Assembly: GCF_012034245.1 (NCBI RefSeq) | Contig: NZ_JAATEO010000019.1 | Coordinates: 1-64,000 of the forward strand | Reading direction: 5' to 3' | From: Micromonospora thermarum | Lineage (GTDB): Bacteria > Actinomycetota > Actinomycetes > Mycobacteriales > Micromonosporaceae | Length of the DNA stretch: 64,000 nt | Shown: piece by piece, positions 28,045 to 39,297 of the stretch | Position numbering within the stretch: the first letter of the stretch is position 1 | Layout of the letters: each line of letters starts with the position of its first letter | Position numbers and translations under genes: made by a program | The notes under the pieces: generated by a model | What the model saw: the letters and a program-made list of their open reading frames with translations, nothing else | Databases searched by the model: none | What the model was told of the DNA's origin: nothing

Positions 28045-29739
28045 TCAGCTACCCGGCGTCGGTTGGCGCAGGTAGGCGTCGCGGCCGGCCCGGGCGAACC
28101 CGGCCAGGGCGGACGCGTCGTGGTTCATCGTCATGTCGCAGGTGTTCGTCCGGGTGGTCATGCCGGCGGAGTTGAAGTAGATTGCCGCCTTGATCTTCGG
28201 GTGCGCCTTGAGCGCGGCGGGGAACTCCTCGAACCAGCGCCGCTTGGCGTCCGGATCGGCGGAGTTGAAGTTGGTGCCGAACTCCGCGAGCATGCGCGGC
28301 TTGCCGGCGCCGATGCCGGTCCGGTCGAGCCAGCGGTAGAAGCTGCCCACGGTGGTCGCCGGGCTCTTCCAGACCGTGCTCCCGTTGCAGACGTGGAAGT
28401 TGTACGGGTCCCAGGCAACCCAGTCCACGTAGCGGTCGCCCGGGTACAGCCCCGCGTACCGGCTGTAGTGGCCCGACCAGCCCATCATCGTCCACACCCA
28501 GACCGCGTTGTGGGCGCCGGCGGCGGCGAACCGGTCGTGGACGTGCCGCCACGCGCGGACGAAGTCGGCGTCGCTGCCCTTGGCCGGCTCGTCCTCCGGT
28601 TCGTGGTCGAAGCCCATGAACACCGGCACCCCGGTGGCCCGGATCCGGCCGGCGACCGCGTCGATCGTCGCGTCGTGCCGTCCGCTGTAGACGTCCTTCC
28701 AGGTGAGAACAGTGCCGGAGGAGAAGATCCGGGACTCCCAGGCGAAGAACATCAGCCGGCCCTCACGCATCTGCTGCTGCTCGTACGCGTCCGGGAAGGC
28801 GCCGTTGCTGCCGTCGTTGGAGAAGTCGTGGTAGCGGTGCACGATGTCGAACCTGCGCCCGACCTGTGACTCGATGTCGGTGACGGCGCGGCCGTGGTCC
28901 CAGGTCGCGGGGTTGGTCGGCGAGTACATCCCCCACCAGGCGCCACAGGAGGGCACCAGCTTCGACGAGACCTGCCCGCAGCCCGCCGGGCGCGGCGACG
29001 GCGTCCGGGTCGGGCTCGGCTCCGGACGGCTCGGGCTGGCGCTCGGCGACGGCGGGGGCGGGGTGGTGGGCGCTGTCGTGCGGCTCGGCGAGGGCGCGGC
29101 GCTGCTCGGCGCCGGGATCGGCCGGCTGCCGATGTCGTAGCGGAGTTCCAGCCGGGGACGCACGTCGGGGTTGCGGTTCTCCGACGACGCCCAGTAGACG
29201 CGGGTCTCCAGCCCGGCCTGGGCCAGCGACACCGTGATCGTGCCGTTGCCGGTCACCAGTTCGGAGACGTCCCACTCGTTGAAGCCGGGCTCGACCCCGT
29301 CGACCGTGTCGAGGGCGGCGCCCGCCGGCGCCGGTACGGGCCGCGCCAGGCGAGCGTCCACCGTGGAAGCGTGGGCCGTCACCGTCGCGTCGAACGTCTG
29401 CCAGGCGTGCACCCGCAGCGTGGCCCGGATGTTGACGGCGTTCGCCGGCAGGGTGGTCACCGCGAACCGGATGACTGCCTCGCGGGTGCCGCGGGGGTTG
29501 GCGTCGCACCGCGCCGGGCAGGTGGCGAGGGTGGTCCTGGCGCCGTTGTCGCCGTCCTGCGAGACCGGGGTGGCCGTCGTGTCGGCCACCGCGGGCACGG
29601 ACAGGTCGTCGGCCGCCAGCAGCGGCATCACGCCGGCCACCAGCCCGCCCACCACGGTCGCGGCGACCGCGCCGAGCAGCACCGCCTTGCGCCGCGGGCG
29701 GTAGTGCCGGGTGAGTCGGTGCACTCCGCGCCTACCCAA
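28045..29739 (-). CDS. Secreted DNRLRE-domain protein with GH26-like glycosidase domain
   Basis: The 564-residue product has an N-terminal hydrophobic segment (about 19-43, VLLGAVAATVVGGLVAGVM) acting as signal or anchor. A beta-sandwich DNRLRE-type domain follows (about 48-205, LPANAVNIRATLRVHAW, FNEWDVSELV, RPRLELRYD), then a Ser/Pro/Thr linker (about 208-245). The C-terminal domain is GH26-like, with putative acid/base in VFMGFDHEPEDEP and putative nucleophile in MLAEFGTNFNSAD. It would cut a beta-mannan-like or self-made polysaccharide outside the cell. The start is TTG 29739 after AGGGAG; GTG 29724 is an alternative. It heads the exopolysaccharide gene run. Confidence 0.78.
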   Translation of the reverse strand: MGRRGVHRLTRHYRPRRKAVLLGAVAATVVGGLVAGVMPLLAADDLSVPAVADTTATPVSQDGDNGARTTLATCPARCDANPRGTREAVIRFAVTTLPANAVNIRATLRVHAWQTFDATVTAHASTVDARLARPVPAPAGAALDTVDGVEPGFNEWDVSELVTGNGTITVSLAQAGLETRVYWASSENRNPDVRPRLELRYDIGSRPIPAPSSAAPSPSRTTAPTTPPPPSPSASPSRPEPSPTRTPSPRPAGCGQVSSKLVPSCGAWWGMYSPTNPATWDHGRAVTDIESQVGRRFDIVHRYHDFSNDGSNGAFPDAYEQQQMREGRLMFFAWESRIFSSGTVLTWKDVYSGRHDATIDAVAGRIRATGVPVFMGFDHEPEDEPAKGSDADFVRAWRHVHDRFAAAGAHNAVWVWTMMGWSGHYSRYAGLYPGDRYVDWVAWDPYNFHVCNGSTVWKSPATTVGSFYRWLDRTGIGAGKPRMLAEFGTNFNSADPDAKRRWFEEFPAALKAHPKIKAAIYFNSAGMTTRTNTCDMTMNHDASALAGFARAGRDAYLRQPTPGS

Positions 29740-29889
29740 CGAAACTCCCTGTGTCTGCTGCGTTTACTCTCGGCAGCGTATCGATGGACGCGACACGTCG
29801 TGGGGACGTCAGCCGGACCTAAGCGGGTCTTAACCGTCGCCTAAGGATCCCGCGCACGCCACAGGGGACGGCGCCCTCCCGCCGTGCGG

Positions 29890-30714
29890 TCAGTCGCCGC
29901 GCGCCTCGGCGAGGGCGGCGGCCATCGCCGCGCGGGGTGCGGGCACGCCGGTGAACTGCTCGAACTGCCCGATCGCCTGGGCGAGCAGCAGGTCGAGGCC
30001 GGAGACGATCCGGCAGCCGGCGGTGCGCGCGGCTGCCGCCAGGGGCGTCGGCCAGGGATCGTAGAGGGCATCGAACAGCACGGTGCCCGGTCGCCAGGTC
30101 ACCGACGCGGCGAGCGGGTCGGCGACGCCCTTCGGCACGGTCGAGATCACCACGTCGGCGCCGGCCTGCCCGGTGGCGTCGTCCCACGGCGCGCCGACGA
30201 GCGGCACGCCGACCGCCCCGGCCACCGGCCGCAGGTCGTCGATCGCCTCCGCGCGCCGGGCCACCACGGTGACCGCCCGCGCACGCAACCGCGCCGCCGC
30301 GGCGACCGCCGCCCGCGCGGTGCCGCCGGCGCCGAGCACCGTCACCGTGGCATCCGGCCGTACGCCGGCGTCGGCCAGCACCTCGACCATGCCGGCGACG
30401 TCCGTGTTGTCCGCGTACCAGGTGCCGTCCGGACGCCGTACCAGCGTGTTGGCCGCACCGACGGCGGTCGCGACGGGCGACGCGGCGGCGGCCACCGCGA
30501 GCGCCGCCTCCTTGCCCGGCATGGTCACCGAGAGCCCGGCCCACTCCGGGCCGAGACCGGCGACCAGGCCGGGCAGTTCCGACTCCGCGCACTCGAACCG
30601 GGTGTACGACCAGCCGGCCAGGCCGGCCGCCGCGTAGCCGGCGTTGTGGATCACCGGGGAGAGCGAGTGCGCGATCGGCTTGCCGACCACCGCCGCCCGT
30701 CGCGCGACCGCCAT
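29890..30714 (-). CDS. aroE: Shikimate dehydrogenase
   Basis: AroE reduces 3-dehydroshikimate with NADPH. The 274 residues include the substrate site GKPIAHSLSPVIHNAGY, the catalytic region LSVTMPGKEAAL (Lys), NTDVAGM (Asp) and the nucleotide-binding VLGAGGTARAAVAAAA. The start MAVARRAAVVG at 30714 shares a base with the mltG stop (TGATG). In relatives aroC follows closely; here about 15.4 kb of antiporter and exopolysaccharide genes separate them. Confidence 0.95.
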   Translation of the reverse strand: MAVARRAAVVGKPIAHSLSPVIHNAGYAAAGLAGWSYTRFECAESELPGLVAGLGPEWAGLSVTMPGKEAALAVAAAASPVATAVGAANTLVRRPDGTWYADNTDVAGMVEVLADAGVRPDATVTVLGAGGTARAAVAAAARLRARAVTVVARRAEAIDDLRPVAGAVGVPLVGAPWDDATGQAGADVVISTVPKGVADPLAASVTWRPGTVLFDALYDPWPTPLAAAARTAGCRIVSGLDLLLAQAIGQFEQFTGVPAPRAAMAAALAEARGD

Positions 30715-31916
30715 CAGATGATCCCGGCCTCCCGGGCCTTGGCCTCGTTGCGCACGTGCTGCTCGTAGGTCTCGGCGAACTCGGAGTGCCCCTCCTTGTC
30801 GATCGCCACGAAGAACAGCCAGTTGCCCTTCGGCGGCGCCATCGCTCCGGCCAGCGCGTCCTTGCCCGGGTTGTTGATCGGGCCGGGGATCATGCCCCGC
30901 AGCTTGCGGTTGTACGGGTTCTTCGGGTTGTCCAGCTCGGCCGCGGTCATGTCCTTGGACGCCTTGGTCCGCTGGCCGGTCAGCTCCAGGTAGTAGTTGA
31001 CCGTGACGTCCATCTCCAGGCAGCCGCACGGGAAGTTGCCCTTGTACACCCGGTTGTAGGCGACCCGGGAGACCTTGCCGAGGTCGTCCTTGTTGCCGGC
31101 CTCCGCCTGCGCGAGCGACGCCACGATCAGCGCCTCGTACGGGCTGACCCCGCCCAGGCCCTTCTGCACCTTGTCGGCGAACTGGAGCTCACCGGTGACG
31201 GCGACGAAGTTCTCCACCATCAGCTTGAGGATCGACTCGGCGGTCGCGTTCGGCGGGATCTCGTACGTGTCCGGGTAGAGGAAACCCTCGATCGACTTCG
31301 TGGCCTTCTTGCCGTCGCCCCGGTTGAACCACCAGTTCGGGACGCCGAGCCCGATCGGGTCCTTCGCCGCCTCCTCGAACTCCTTGACCGGGATCTTGGT
31401 CTTGTCGGAGAGCAGCTTGAAGACGTTCTTGGCGGTGAGGCCCTCCCGGATGGTGAGCCCGTTCACGACGCGGTTCTTCAGGTCGAGCATCGCCGCGACG
31501 GCGCTCTCGCCGCTCATCTGCTTGCGCAGCTTGTACAGGCCCGGCTGGATGTTGGTGCTGCGGGAGTTGGCCTCCGCCGCCTCGATGAACGCCTTGGTGC
31601 TCTTGACGACCCCCGCGTCGTAGAGCGCCACCGCCATGTCGGCGATGAGGGCACCCTGCTTGATCTCGACGGTCACCTCACCGCTGCCGCTGCCGTCGTA
31701 GTCCGGGGTGACGAAGTAACTCTGGATCCGGTCGAAGCCGTAGAAGGCGCCGCCGCCGATGCCACCGAGCAGGACCAGGGCCAACAGCAGGGCCAGGACG
31801 CTCTTGCCGCGCCCGCCGCCGGAGCCGTTCTTGCGCTTGCGTACGTAGCCGCGCCGATGTCGGCCCTTCTCCCCCCGTTCCTGCTCATCGAACCCGAGGT
31901 CCAGATCGTCGATCAT
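30714..31916 (-). CDS. mltG: Endolytic peptidoglycan transglycosylase MltG
   Basis: MltG cuts nascent glycan strands and terminates their elongation at the membrane. The 400-residue protein has a basic cytoplasmic tail (residues 1-38, rich in K/R/G), one helix (about 39-60, VLALLLALVLLGGIGGGAFY), a LysM-like domain with VTVEIKQGALIADMAVAL, and the YceG catalytic domain. The catalytic glutamate is in LIVASLAQAEAG near residue 264, followed by VSRVAYNRV. It overlaps ruvX by 4 bp and aroE by one base, the usual actinobacterial ruvX-mltG-aroE cassette. Confidence 0.94.
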   Translation of the reverse strand: MIDDLDLGFDEQERGEKGRHRRGYVRKRKNGSGGGRGKSVLALLLALVLLGGIGGGAFYGFDRIQSYFVTPDYDGSGSGEVTVEIKQGALIADMAVALYDAGVVKSTKAFIEAAEANSRSTNIQPGLYKLRKQMSGESAVAAMLDLKNRVVNGLTIREGLTAKNVFKLLSDKTKIPVKEFEEAAKDPIGLGVPNWWFNRGDGKKATKSIEGFLYPDTYEIPPNATAESILKLMVENFVAVTGELQFADKVQKGLGGVSPYEALIVASLAQAEAGNKDDLGKVSRVAYNRVYKGNFPCGCLEMDVTVNYYLELTGQRTKASKDMTAAELDNPKNPYNRKLRGMIPGPINNPGKDALAGAMAPPKGNWLFFVAIDKEGHSEFAETYEQHVRNEAKAREAGII

Positions 31917-32374
31917 CCTGTCCGCCTCCGCTGCGCGTCCAGCCAGCTCTGCAGAATCTCCACCGCGGCGGCCTGGTCGACCACCGCGCGTTGTCGTCGT
32001 CCCCGGACGCCACGCTCGGCAAGCCTACGACTAGCCACGACGGTGGACATCCTCTCGTCGGTGAGCGCTACCGGCACGGGCGCTATTACATCGGCCAGAC
32101 GGTCAGCGTACGCCTTGACGTGGACAGCGGCCGGGCCCTGCTTTCCGGCCAGGGTCACCGGAAGGCCGACGACGACCTCCACCGCCTCGTGCTCCGCGAC
32201 CAGCGCCGCCAGCTCGGCGATGTCGCTCGGGACCGCGTCGGGAGCCGCCGTCAGGTCGCGGGCCAGCGTGACGAGCGGGGTGGCCAGCACACCGTGCGGG
32301 TCCGACCGGGCCACCCCCACCCGGACCTGCCCGACGTCCACGCCGAGCCGGACTCCGCGGGAAAGTTCAGTCAC
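31913..32374 (-). CDS. ruvX: RuvX/YqgF-family putative Holliday junction resolvase
   Basis: This RNase H-fold nuclease is implicated in pre-16S rRNA processing and Holliday-junction resolution. The 153 residues have the first acidic site RLGVDVGQVRVGVARSD, the central VEVVVGLPVTLAG, and the C-terminal DERMSTVVASRRL and VDQAAAVEILQSWLD motifs. It starts at GTG 32374 and overlaps mltG by 4 bp. A strong hairpin separates it from alaS, so it may have its own promoter or depend on read-through. Confidence 0.94.
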   Translation of the reverse strand: MTELSRGVRLGVDVGQVRVGVARSDPHGVLATPLVTLARDLTAAPDAVPSDIAELAALVAEHEAVEVVVGLPVTLAGKQGPAAVHVKAYADRLADVIAPVPVALTDERMSTVVASRRLAERGVRGRRQRAVVDQAAAVEILQSWLDAQRRRTG

Positions 32375-32399
32375 GGAAGGTCACCCCTCGACCGAAACG

Positions 32400-32431
32400 G
32401 GCCAGGGCGGACCGATCGGTCCGCCCTGGCC
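32400..32431. terminator. 32-bp perfect palindrome between alaS and ruvX
   Basis: The sequence is symmetric about GATC, with 16-base arms GGCCAGGGCGGACCGA and complement. On the minus strand it is followed by CGTTTCGG, a weak T-run. It lies 15 bases after the alaS stop and is best read as a terminator or attenuator limiting read-through into ruvX. Confidence 0.7.
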
Positions 32432-32446
32432 ACGTACGACAGCGTG

Positions 32447-35121
<2,675 letters not shown>

Positions 35122-35125
<4 letters not shown>

Positions 35126-35427
35126 CGCTCGTGTTCCTCCGGGAAAATCTCTCGGTCGCCGATGCGCGGGTCCTCCCGCAGGTCGGCGAACTGGTCGTCG
35201 AACGCCTCGCCGCGGGCGAAGGCCTCGTGGATCTCCTGCTCCCGCTCGGCCATCCCGACCCGGACGTCCTCCACGAAGCTACGCAGCGACTCGACCAGGC
35301 TGCCAGCGGATTCCGACAGCCCGCTGGCGATCCCGGCCGGAGTGTAGGCCTGCGCGGTCCGGGTGGCCTTGCGGACCACCACCACGCCGACGGCCAGGCC
35401 GATACCGAGCCAGAACAACCGCCTCAT
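35122..35427 (-). CDS. Small single-pass membrane protein of unknown function
   Basis: The 101-residue protein starts MRRLFWLGIGLAVGVVVVRK, one transmembrane helix with a basic edge, then an acidic soluble tail (SLVESLRSFVEDVRVGMAER, FPEEHER). The tail looks helical and charged. It overlaps the alaS start by 4 bp (ATGA) and is conserved in this place in actinobacteria next to a DUF948 gene, so a linked envelope role is likely. No known domain is recognised. Confidence 0.8.
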
Positions 35428-35462
35428 GATGCTCTCATCCTCCTGCTCGCCACCGGCCCGGG

Positions 35463-35924
35463 TCAGCGGTTGCCGCGTCGGGCGGCGCGCCGCTGCTGCT
35501 TGATGGTGTCGCGGACCTCACGCTCGGTCTCGGCGTGCCGGCGCGCCGAGGCGGCCCGGCGGACGCCGTAGCCGAAGGCGGCGACCTTGACCAGCGGGTT
35601 GGCGGCGGCGGCGGAGACGACGGTGGCGAGATTGGCGATGTTGGCCGTGACGTTCTGCGCGTGGCTGGTCATGGTGTCGACCTTCGCGAGCTGGAGGTTC
35701 ACGCCGTCCAGCGAGGTCTGCACCTGCTCCAGGGCGGTGTTGACGTTCTTCACCGTGGTGTTGACGTCGCCGAGCAGCGGGGCGGTGCGGTCGTTGAGGT
35801 CGTTGATCATCCGGGTGGTGGCGTCCACGGTGTGCCGCAGCCGCAGGATGGGCAGCATCAGGATCAACACCAGCATCGCGAACGCGATCGCCGCGATCAG
35901 CGCCGCGACCTCTCCAAAGTCCAC
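35463..35924 (-). CDS. DUF948 membrane protein with coiled-coil
   Basis: The start is GTG 35924 (MDFGEVAALIAAIAFAM), six bases after GAGGAGG-type sequence, rather than an upstream in-frame start without a site. The 153 residues have one N-terminal helix (about 8-28) and then a long amphipathic coiled-coil segment (about 30-110: DATTRMINDLNDRTAPLLGD, VNTTVKNVNTALEQVQTSLD). This matches the DUF948 family of membrane-tethered proteins. The C-terminus is basic (QQRRAARRGNR). The function is unknown; it may organise envelope assembly with the next small membrane protein. Confidence 0.82.
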   Translation of the reverse strand: MDFGEVAALIAAIAFAMLVLILMLPILRLRHTVDATTRMINDLNDRTAPLLGDVNTTVKNVNTALEQVQTSLDGVNLQLAKVDTMTSHAQNVTANIANLATVVSAAAANPLVKVAAFGYGVRRAASARRHAETEREVRDTIKQQRRAARRGNR

Positions 35925-36075
35925 GCCTGTCCTCCTCAAGCCGAATCCGCGGCGCCGGGCGTCCCGGAACGCGCGACCGTCGTACCCACAACCACGCCGC
36001 GCACCCCCGAGACGGACCAACGGGAGCAGGCGGGCCTGCCAGCCCCAGACCCTACCGTCCGTGATGGAAACCGGC

Positions 36076-39000
36076 TCAGGACGGTGAGGGTGTCAGTTCG
36101 CCGAGCGGGTCCTCGGACAGCGTCGGGAAGGGATCCTCTCCGGTGAGCGACGGGTCGGTGCTCGGCTGCGGCCGCGTACGGTCGTCGTCGATCGCGTTGC
36201 GAACCTTCATCGACACCAACGAGCCGGCGCACTCCTCCGCTGCGGCCGACGGGTCGGGCGACGGGACGACCGCCGGTTCCCCGTCCACCGGCGGCGGCAC
36301 GCAGGTCGGCTCCCGCACCCACAGGTCCAGTGTCAACTCGTCCCGGCGCCAGCAGGTGTAGCTGCCCTTCGCCGGCTGCTCCGGGCAGGGAGTCACCTTC
36401 CACGGCCGCCAGCCGTCCCTCGCCAGGGCCGCCTCGTACGCCTGCGCGGTCTCCTCCGGTGACTTCTCGGACTCCACGGTGCGCTCCCGCAGCCGGCAGT
36501 CGAGCAGGCACCAGCGGCTGCCGCTCACGTCGTCGACCGTCTTCACCGCCGCCCAGCTCGGCACGTCCAGCTCGTCGAGGGTGTCGAACGCCGGGTCGCG
36601 GCTCAGGGTCCGGAGCCCGAAGAAGAGCGGCACGGCACCGAGCAGCACGATGCTGACCAACGCGAGGACGCCCATCCGCAGGCGCCGCCGCTCGCGCATC
36701 TGCCGGCGAAGCTCCGACCGGGCGCCCCGCAGCCCGCTCGGGTTCGGCGTGTCGTCGGCGGCGGGCTCGATGGGCCGCTGCGGTGGGCCGTCCGGCGGTG
36801 GCGGGGCGGCGACCGCACCCACCGGCGGTGCGACGGCCGCGCGGGCGAGCGCCGGCTCGGCCGGCCGCACGGGCGACACACCCGACGGCTCCGGTCGGCC
36901 CGGCTCCCGTTGGGGCGGCAGGGAGCGACCGTAGGACCGGTCCTCCGCGCTGGGCCGGGGCCCGGTCGGTCGGGCCACACCCGCCGCGGGGCGCGGTCCC
37001 CCGGACGTCGGCTCCGGCCGACCCTCGTCGAGCGGCGGCCGGCCCGGGACGGGAGCGCCGCCCCGTGCGTCGGCCGGGGCGCCGGGACGGGCCACCCCGG
37101 GCGGCGTCGGGCCGGCCGGTGCGGCGTCGGGGCGGACGGCACCGGGCGGGACCGCGGCCCCCCGCGGGCCACCCGGCGCGGGACGGGCGACGCCGGGCGG
37201 CGTCGGGCCGGCGTTGCGTGGCGTCGGCGCGCCGGGCCGGGGTGGGGTCGCGGCACCTCGGCCCGGCCTGCCGTCCGGGCGTGCGCCGGCGAGCGGCGGG
37301 CCGTCCGGTCGGCGCGGACGGGTCTCCCCGCCCGGACCGGCGGCGCGGCGGTCGTCCGCGGGACCGGAGGCGGCGGCGGACGGACGCGGCCGCTCGGCGG
37401 CGGGACCGGCGGGTGGGTGCGGCCGGTCGGGCGTGCCCGGTCCGGGGGTCGGACCGCCCGGCCGGGCGGCGCCACGCGCGGCGACCGGGCCGGCGGCGGC
37501 GCCGTCGGCCGGACGGGCGCGACCGGGCCGTGCGCGGCCGGCGTCGGTGCCGTCACGGGGCGGCTCGAACCCCGAGCGCGGCCCGTCGGCAGGCGCGCGG
37601 CCGGCGTCGGTGTTCGCGGCGCGGCGCCCGGCCGGCGGGCCGCTCTGCGGGGCCACCGGCGAGCCGGGCGGGGTCGCCGGACGGTTGATGGTCCGCAGCA
37701 AGGGATCGGTGTGGTGCGGGGTACGGCCCGCCTGCCGGAGCCAGTCGGCCGGGCGTTCCGGCCGGCCCCGCCGGCCCTCCGCGCCCGACCGGTCCTCGCC
37801 CTCGGCGGCGGCGCGACGCCCCGGCGTGTCCGTACCCGCGGGCCGGGGAGCGCCGGGCGCGGCATCGTCCGGTGCCGCCCGCCGGCGACGAGGCGCGGCG
37901 TCGACTTCCTCCGGGGCGGCTCGTCGCCCACGCGGCGCCGCATCGGCGTCCTCCGGAGCGGCTCGTCGCCCACGCGGCGCGGCGTCGACGCCCTCCGGGA
38001 CGGTCCGCCGGCCACCGGACGGCACGTCGCCGTCCGGCGCGCTGCGGCGTCCCGGGCTGGGTCGGGGCTCGCCGGTCACGCCCGGCGCGTCGCGCAGCGG
38101 ACCGTGGGCCGGTCCGGTCGGCTCCTCGGCGGCGGCCCGCCGGCCGGCGCGGCGCGGTGCGAGGCCCGGCACCGGCGGCGCGTTGCCGCTGCGTGGCACG
38201 ACGGGTTCGTCGGCGCCGACGGCCGGGCGCCGGCCGGGACCGGCGGCCGGCGGGCGGTTCGGTCCGCCGCGAGCGGTCGCGTCCGGCAGATCGCCGGATG
38301 TCCCGCCCGGTCGGCGGCCGAAGCCGGGGGCGGCGTCCGAGGGGCCGCCGGGGTTCGCCGCGCCACGACCGGGTCGGGACTCGGCGCCGGCCGGGGGCGG
38401 GGCGGCGGGGCCGGGCCGGGGCACGCGGGCCCGGGCCGCGGAACCGCTCAGGTCACCCGACCGGTACGGGTCGGCCCCGGCGCGACGGGCGGCCGGCGGA
38501 CCCGCGGGCGCGGGGACGTGCGCGTCGGCCGGACCGGCGTGGGGGCCCGGCGGCACGCCCCGGGCACCGGCCGGACCCGCCGCGGGAGGGCCGGGCGGTG
38601 CGGCGCGACCACCGGACCGGGCCGGACGCGGACCGGGCTGGGCGGGCGGGCCGGGCTGGGCGGGCGGGCCGGGCGCGCCAGCGGCGGGTACGTCGGCGGG
38701 CGCCTGGCGGCGCGGACCGGGCTGGGCGGACGGGGTCTGGGCGCCGGTGGGTGCGCCGCGACGCGGGCCGGCCGCCGGGGGGGGTCCGGCGGGGCCGGCC
38801 GGCGGGGCCGGCTGTGACCGTGGCGGGGCGGTCGGGGCCCCCGGCCCGGCCGGTCCGTCCGGGCCTCCCTGCGGCCATCCGCCGGCCCGGCGTGCCGCTG
38901 TGTCGGGGCCGGCGGGCGGGGCGGGACGCGCACCCGGCGCGGGGACGTCGCCTCGCCGCGCCGGGCCGGCCTGCTCGGCCGGGCCGGGCCTCGGACCGGC

Positions 39001-39297
39001 ACCGGGTCGCGGTGGCCCCGCCTCGCCGCGGCGCGGCGGGGGCGTCGCGGCCGGACCGCGCGGGGTCGGGTCGGGACCGGACGCGTCCGGCGGTGTCACG
39101 GGGGCGGCCGGCCCGCCTCCCGGGCCGAGGTCCGACCGCTGCGCCTTGGCCGTGCGCAGGTCGTCGATCCAGCCGAACTCCTCGCCGCTGATCGGCTGCT
39201 CGGGCTCGGCCTCGGCCTTGCCCCGCCCCCAGCGCCGGCCCTTGGCACGCCGCTCGTCGGCGCCGTCCTCGGGTCGTTCCGCCCCACGCGACTTCAC
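36076..39297 (-). CDS. Large Pro/Ala/Gly/Arg-rich single-pass membrane protein
   Basis: The function is unknown. The 1073-residue product starts at GTG 39297 (MKSRGAERPEDGADERR), overlapping the rarA stop. Residues about 60-850 are low-complexity and intrinsically disordered, rich in P, A, G and R, including a 42-bp tandem repeat. Then come one membrane helix about 180 residues from the end (MGVLALVSIVLLGAVPLFFG) and a folded extracytoplasmic domain with several cysteines (RWCLLDCRL, VTPCPEQ, SYTCWRRDEL, REPTCVPP). The N-terminal motif EEFGWIDDLRTAKAQRSD and the cysteine-rich domain look conserved while the middle looks free to vary. A scaffold or wall-linked role is inferred. Confidence 0.75.
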   Translation of the reverse strand: MKSRGAERPEDGADERRAKGRRWGRGKAEAEPEQPISGEEFGWIDDLRTAKAQRSDLGPGGGPAAPVTPPDASGPDPTPRGPAATPPPRRGEAGPPRPGAGPRPGPAEQAGPARRGDVPAPGARPAPPAGPDTAARRAGGWPQGGPDGPAGPGAPTAPPRSQPAPPAGPAGPPPAAGPRRGAPTGAQTPSAQPGPRRQAPADVPAAGAPGPPAQPGPPAQPGPRPARSGGRAAPPGPPAAGPAGARGVPPGPHAGPADAHVPAPAGPPAARRAGADPYRSGDLSGSAARARVPRPGPAAPPPAGAESRPGRGAANPGGPSDAAPGFGRRPGGTSGDLPDATARGGPNRPPAAGPGRRPAVGADEPVVPRSGNAPPVPGLAPRRAGRRAAAEEPTGPAHGPLRDAPGVTGEPRPSPGRRSAPDGDVPSGGRRTVPEGVDAAPRGRRAAPEDADAAPRGRRAAPEEVDAAPRRRRAAPDDAAPGAPRPAGTDTPGRRAAAEGEDRSGAEGRRGRPERPADWLRQAGRTPHHTDPLLRTINRPATPPGSPVAPQSGPPAGRRAANTDAGRAPADGPRSGFEPPRDGTDAGRARPGRARPADGAAAGPVAARGAARPGGPTPGPGTPDRPHPPAGPAAERPRPSAAASGPADDRRAAGPGGETRPRRPDGPPLAGARPDGRPGRGAATPPRPGAPTPRNAGPTPPGVARPAPGGPRGAAVPPGAVRPDAAPAGPTPPGVARPGAPADARGGAPVPGRPPLDEGRPEPTSGGPRPAAGVARPTGPRPSAEDRSYGRSLPPQREPGRPEPSGVSPVRPAEPALARAAVAPPVGAVAAPPPPDGPPQRPIEPAADDTPNPSGLRGARSELRRQMRERRRLRMGVLALVSIVLLGAVPLFFGLRTLSRDPAFDTLDELDVPSWAAVKTVDDVSGSRWCLLDCRLRERTVESEKSPEETAQAYEAALARDGWRPWKVTPCPEQPAKGSYTCWRRDELTLDLWVREPTCVPPPVDGEPAVVPSPDPSAAAEECAGSLVSMKVRNAIDDDRTRPQPSTDPSLTGEDPFPTLSEDPLGELTPSPS
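37866..38013 (-). repeat. 42-bp in-frame tandem repeat within the low-complexity protein
   Basis: About 3.5 copies of a 42-bp unit encode GRRAAPEDADAAPR-like 14-residue repeats. Units at roughly 37888-37929, 37930-37971 and 37972-38013 differ by a few substitutions, and a partial unit precedes them. Length variation would keep the frame. Confidence 0.8.
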
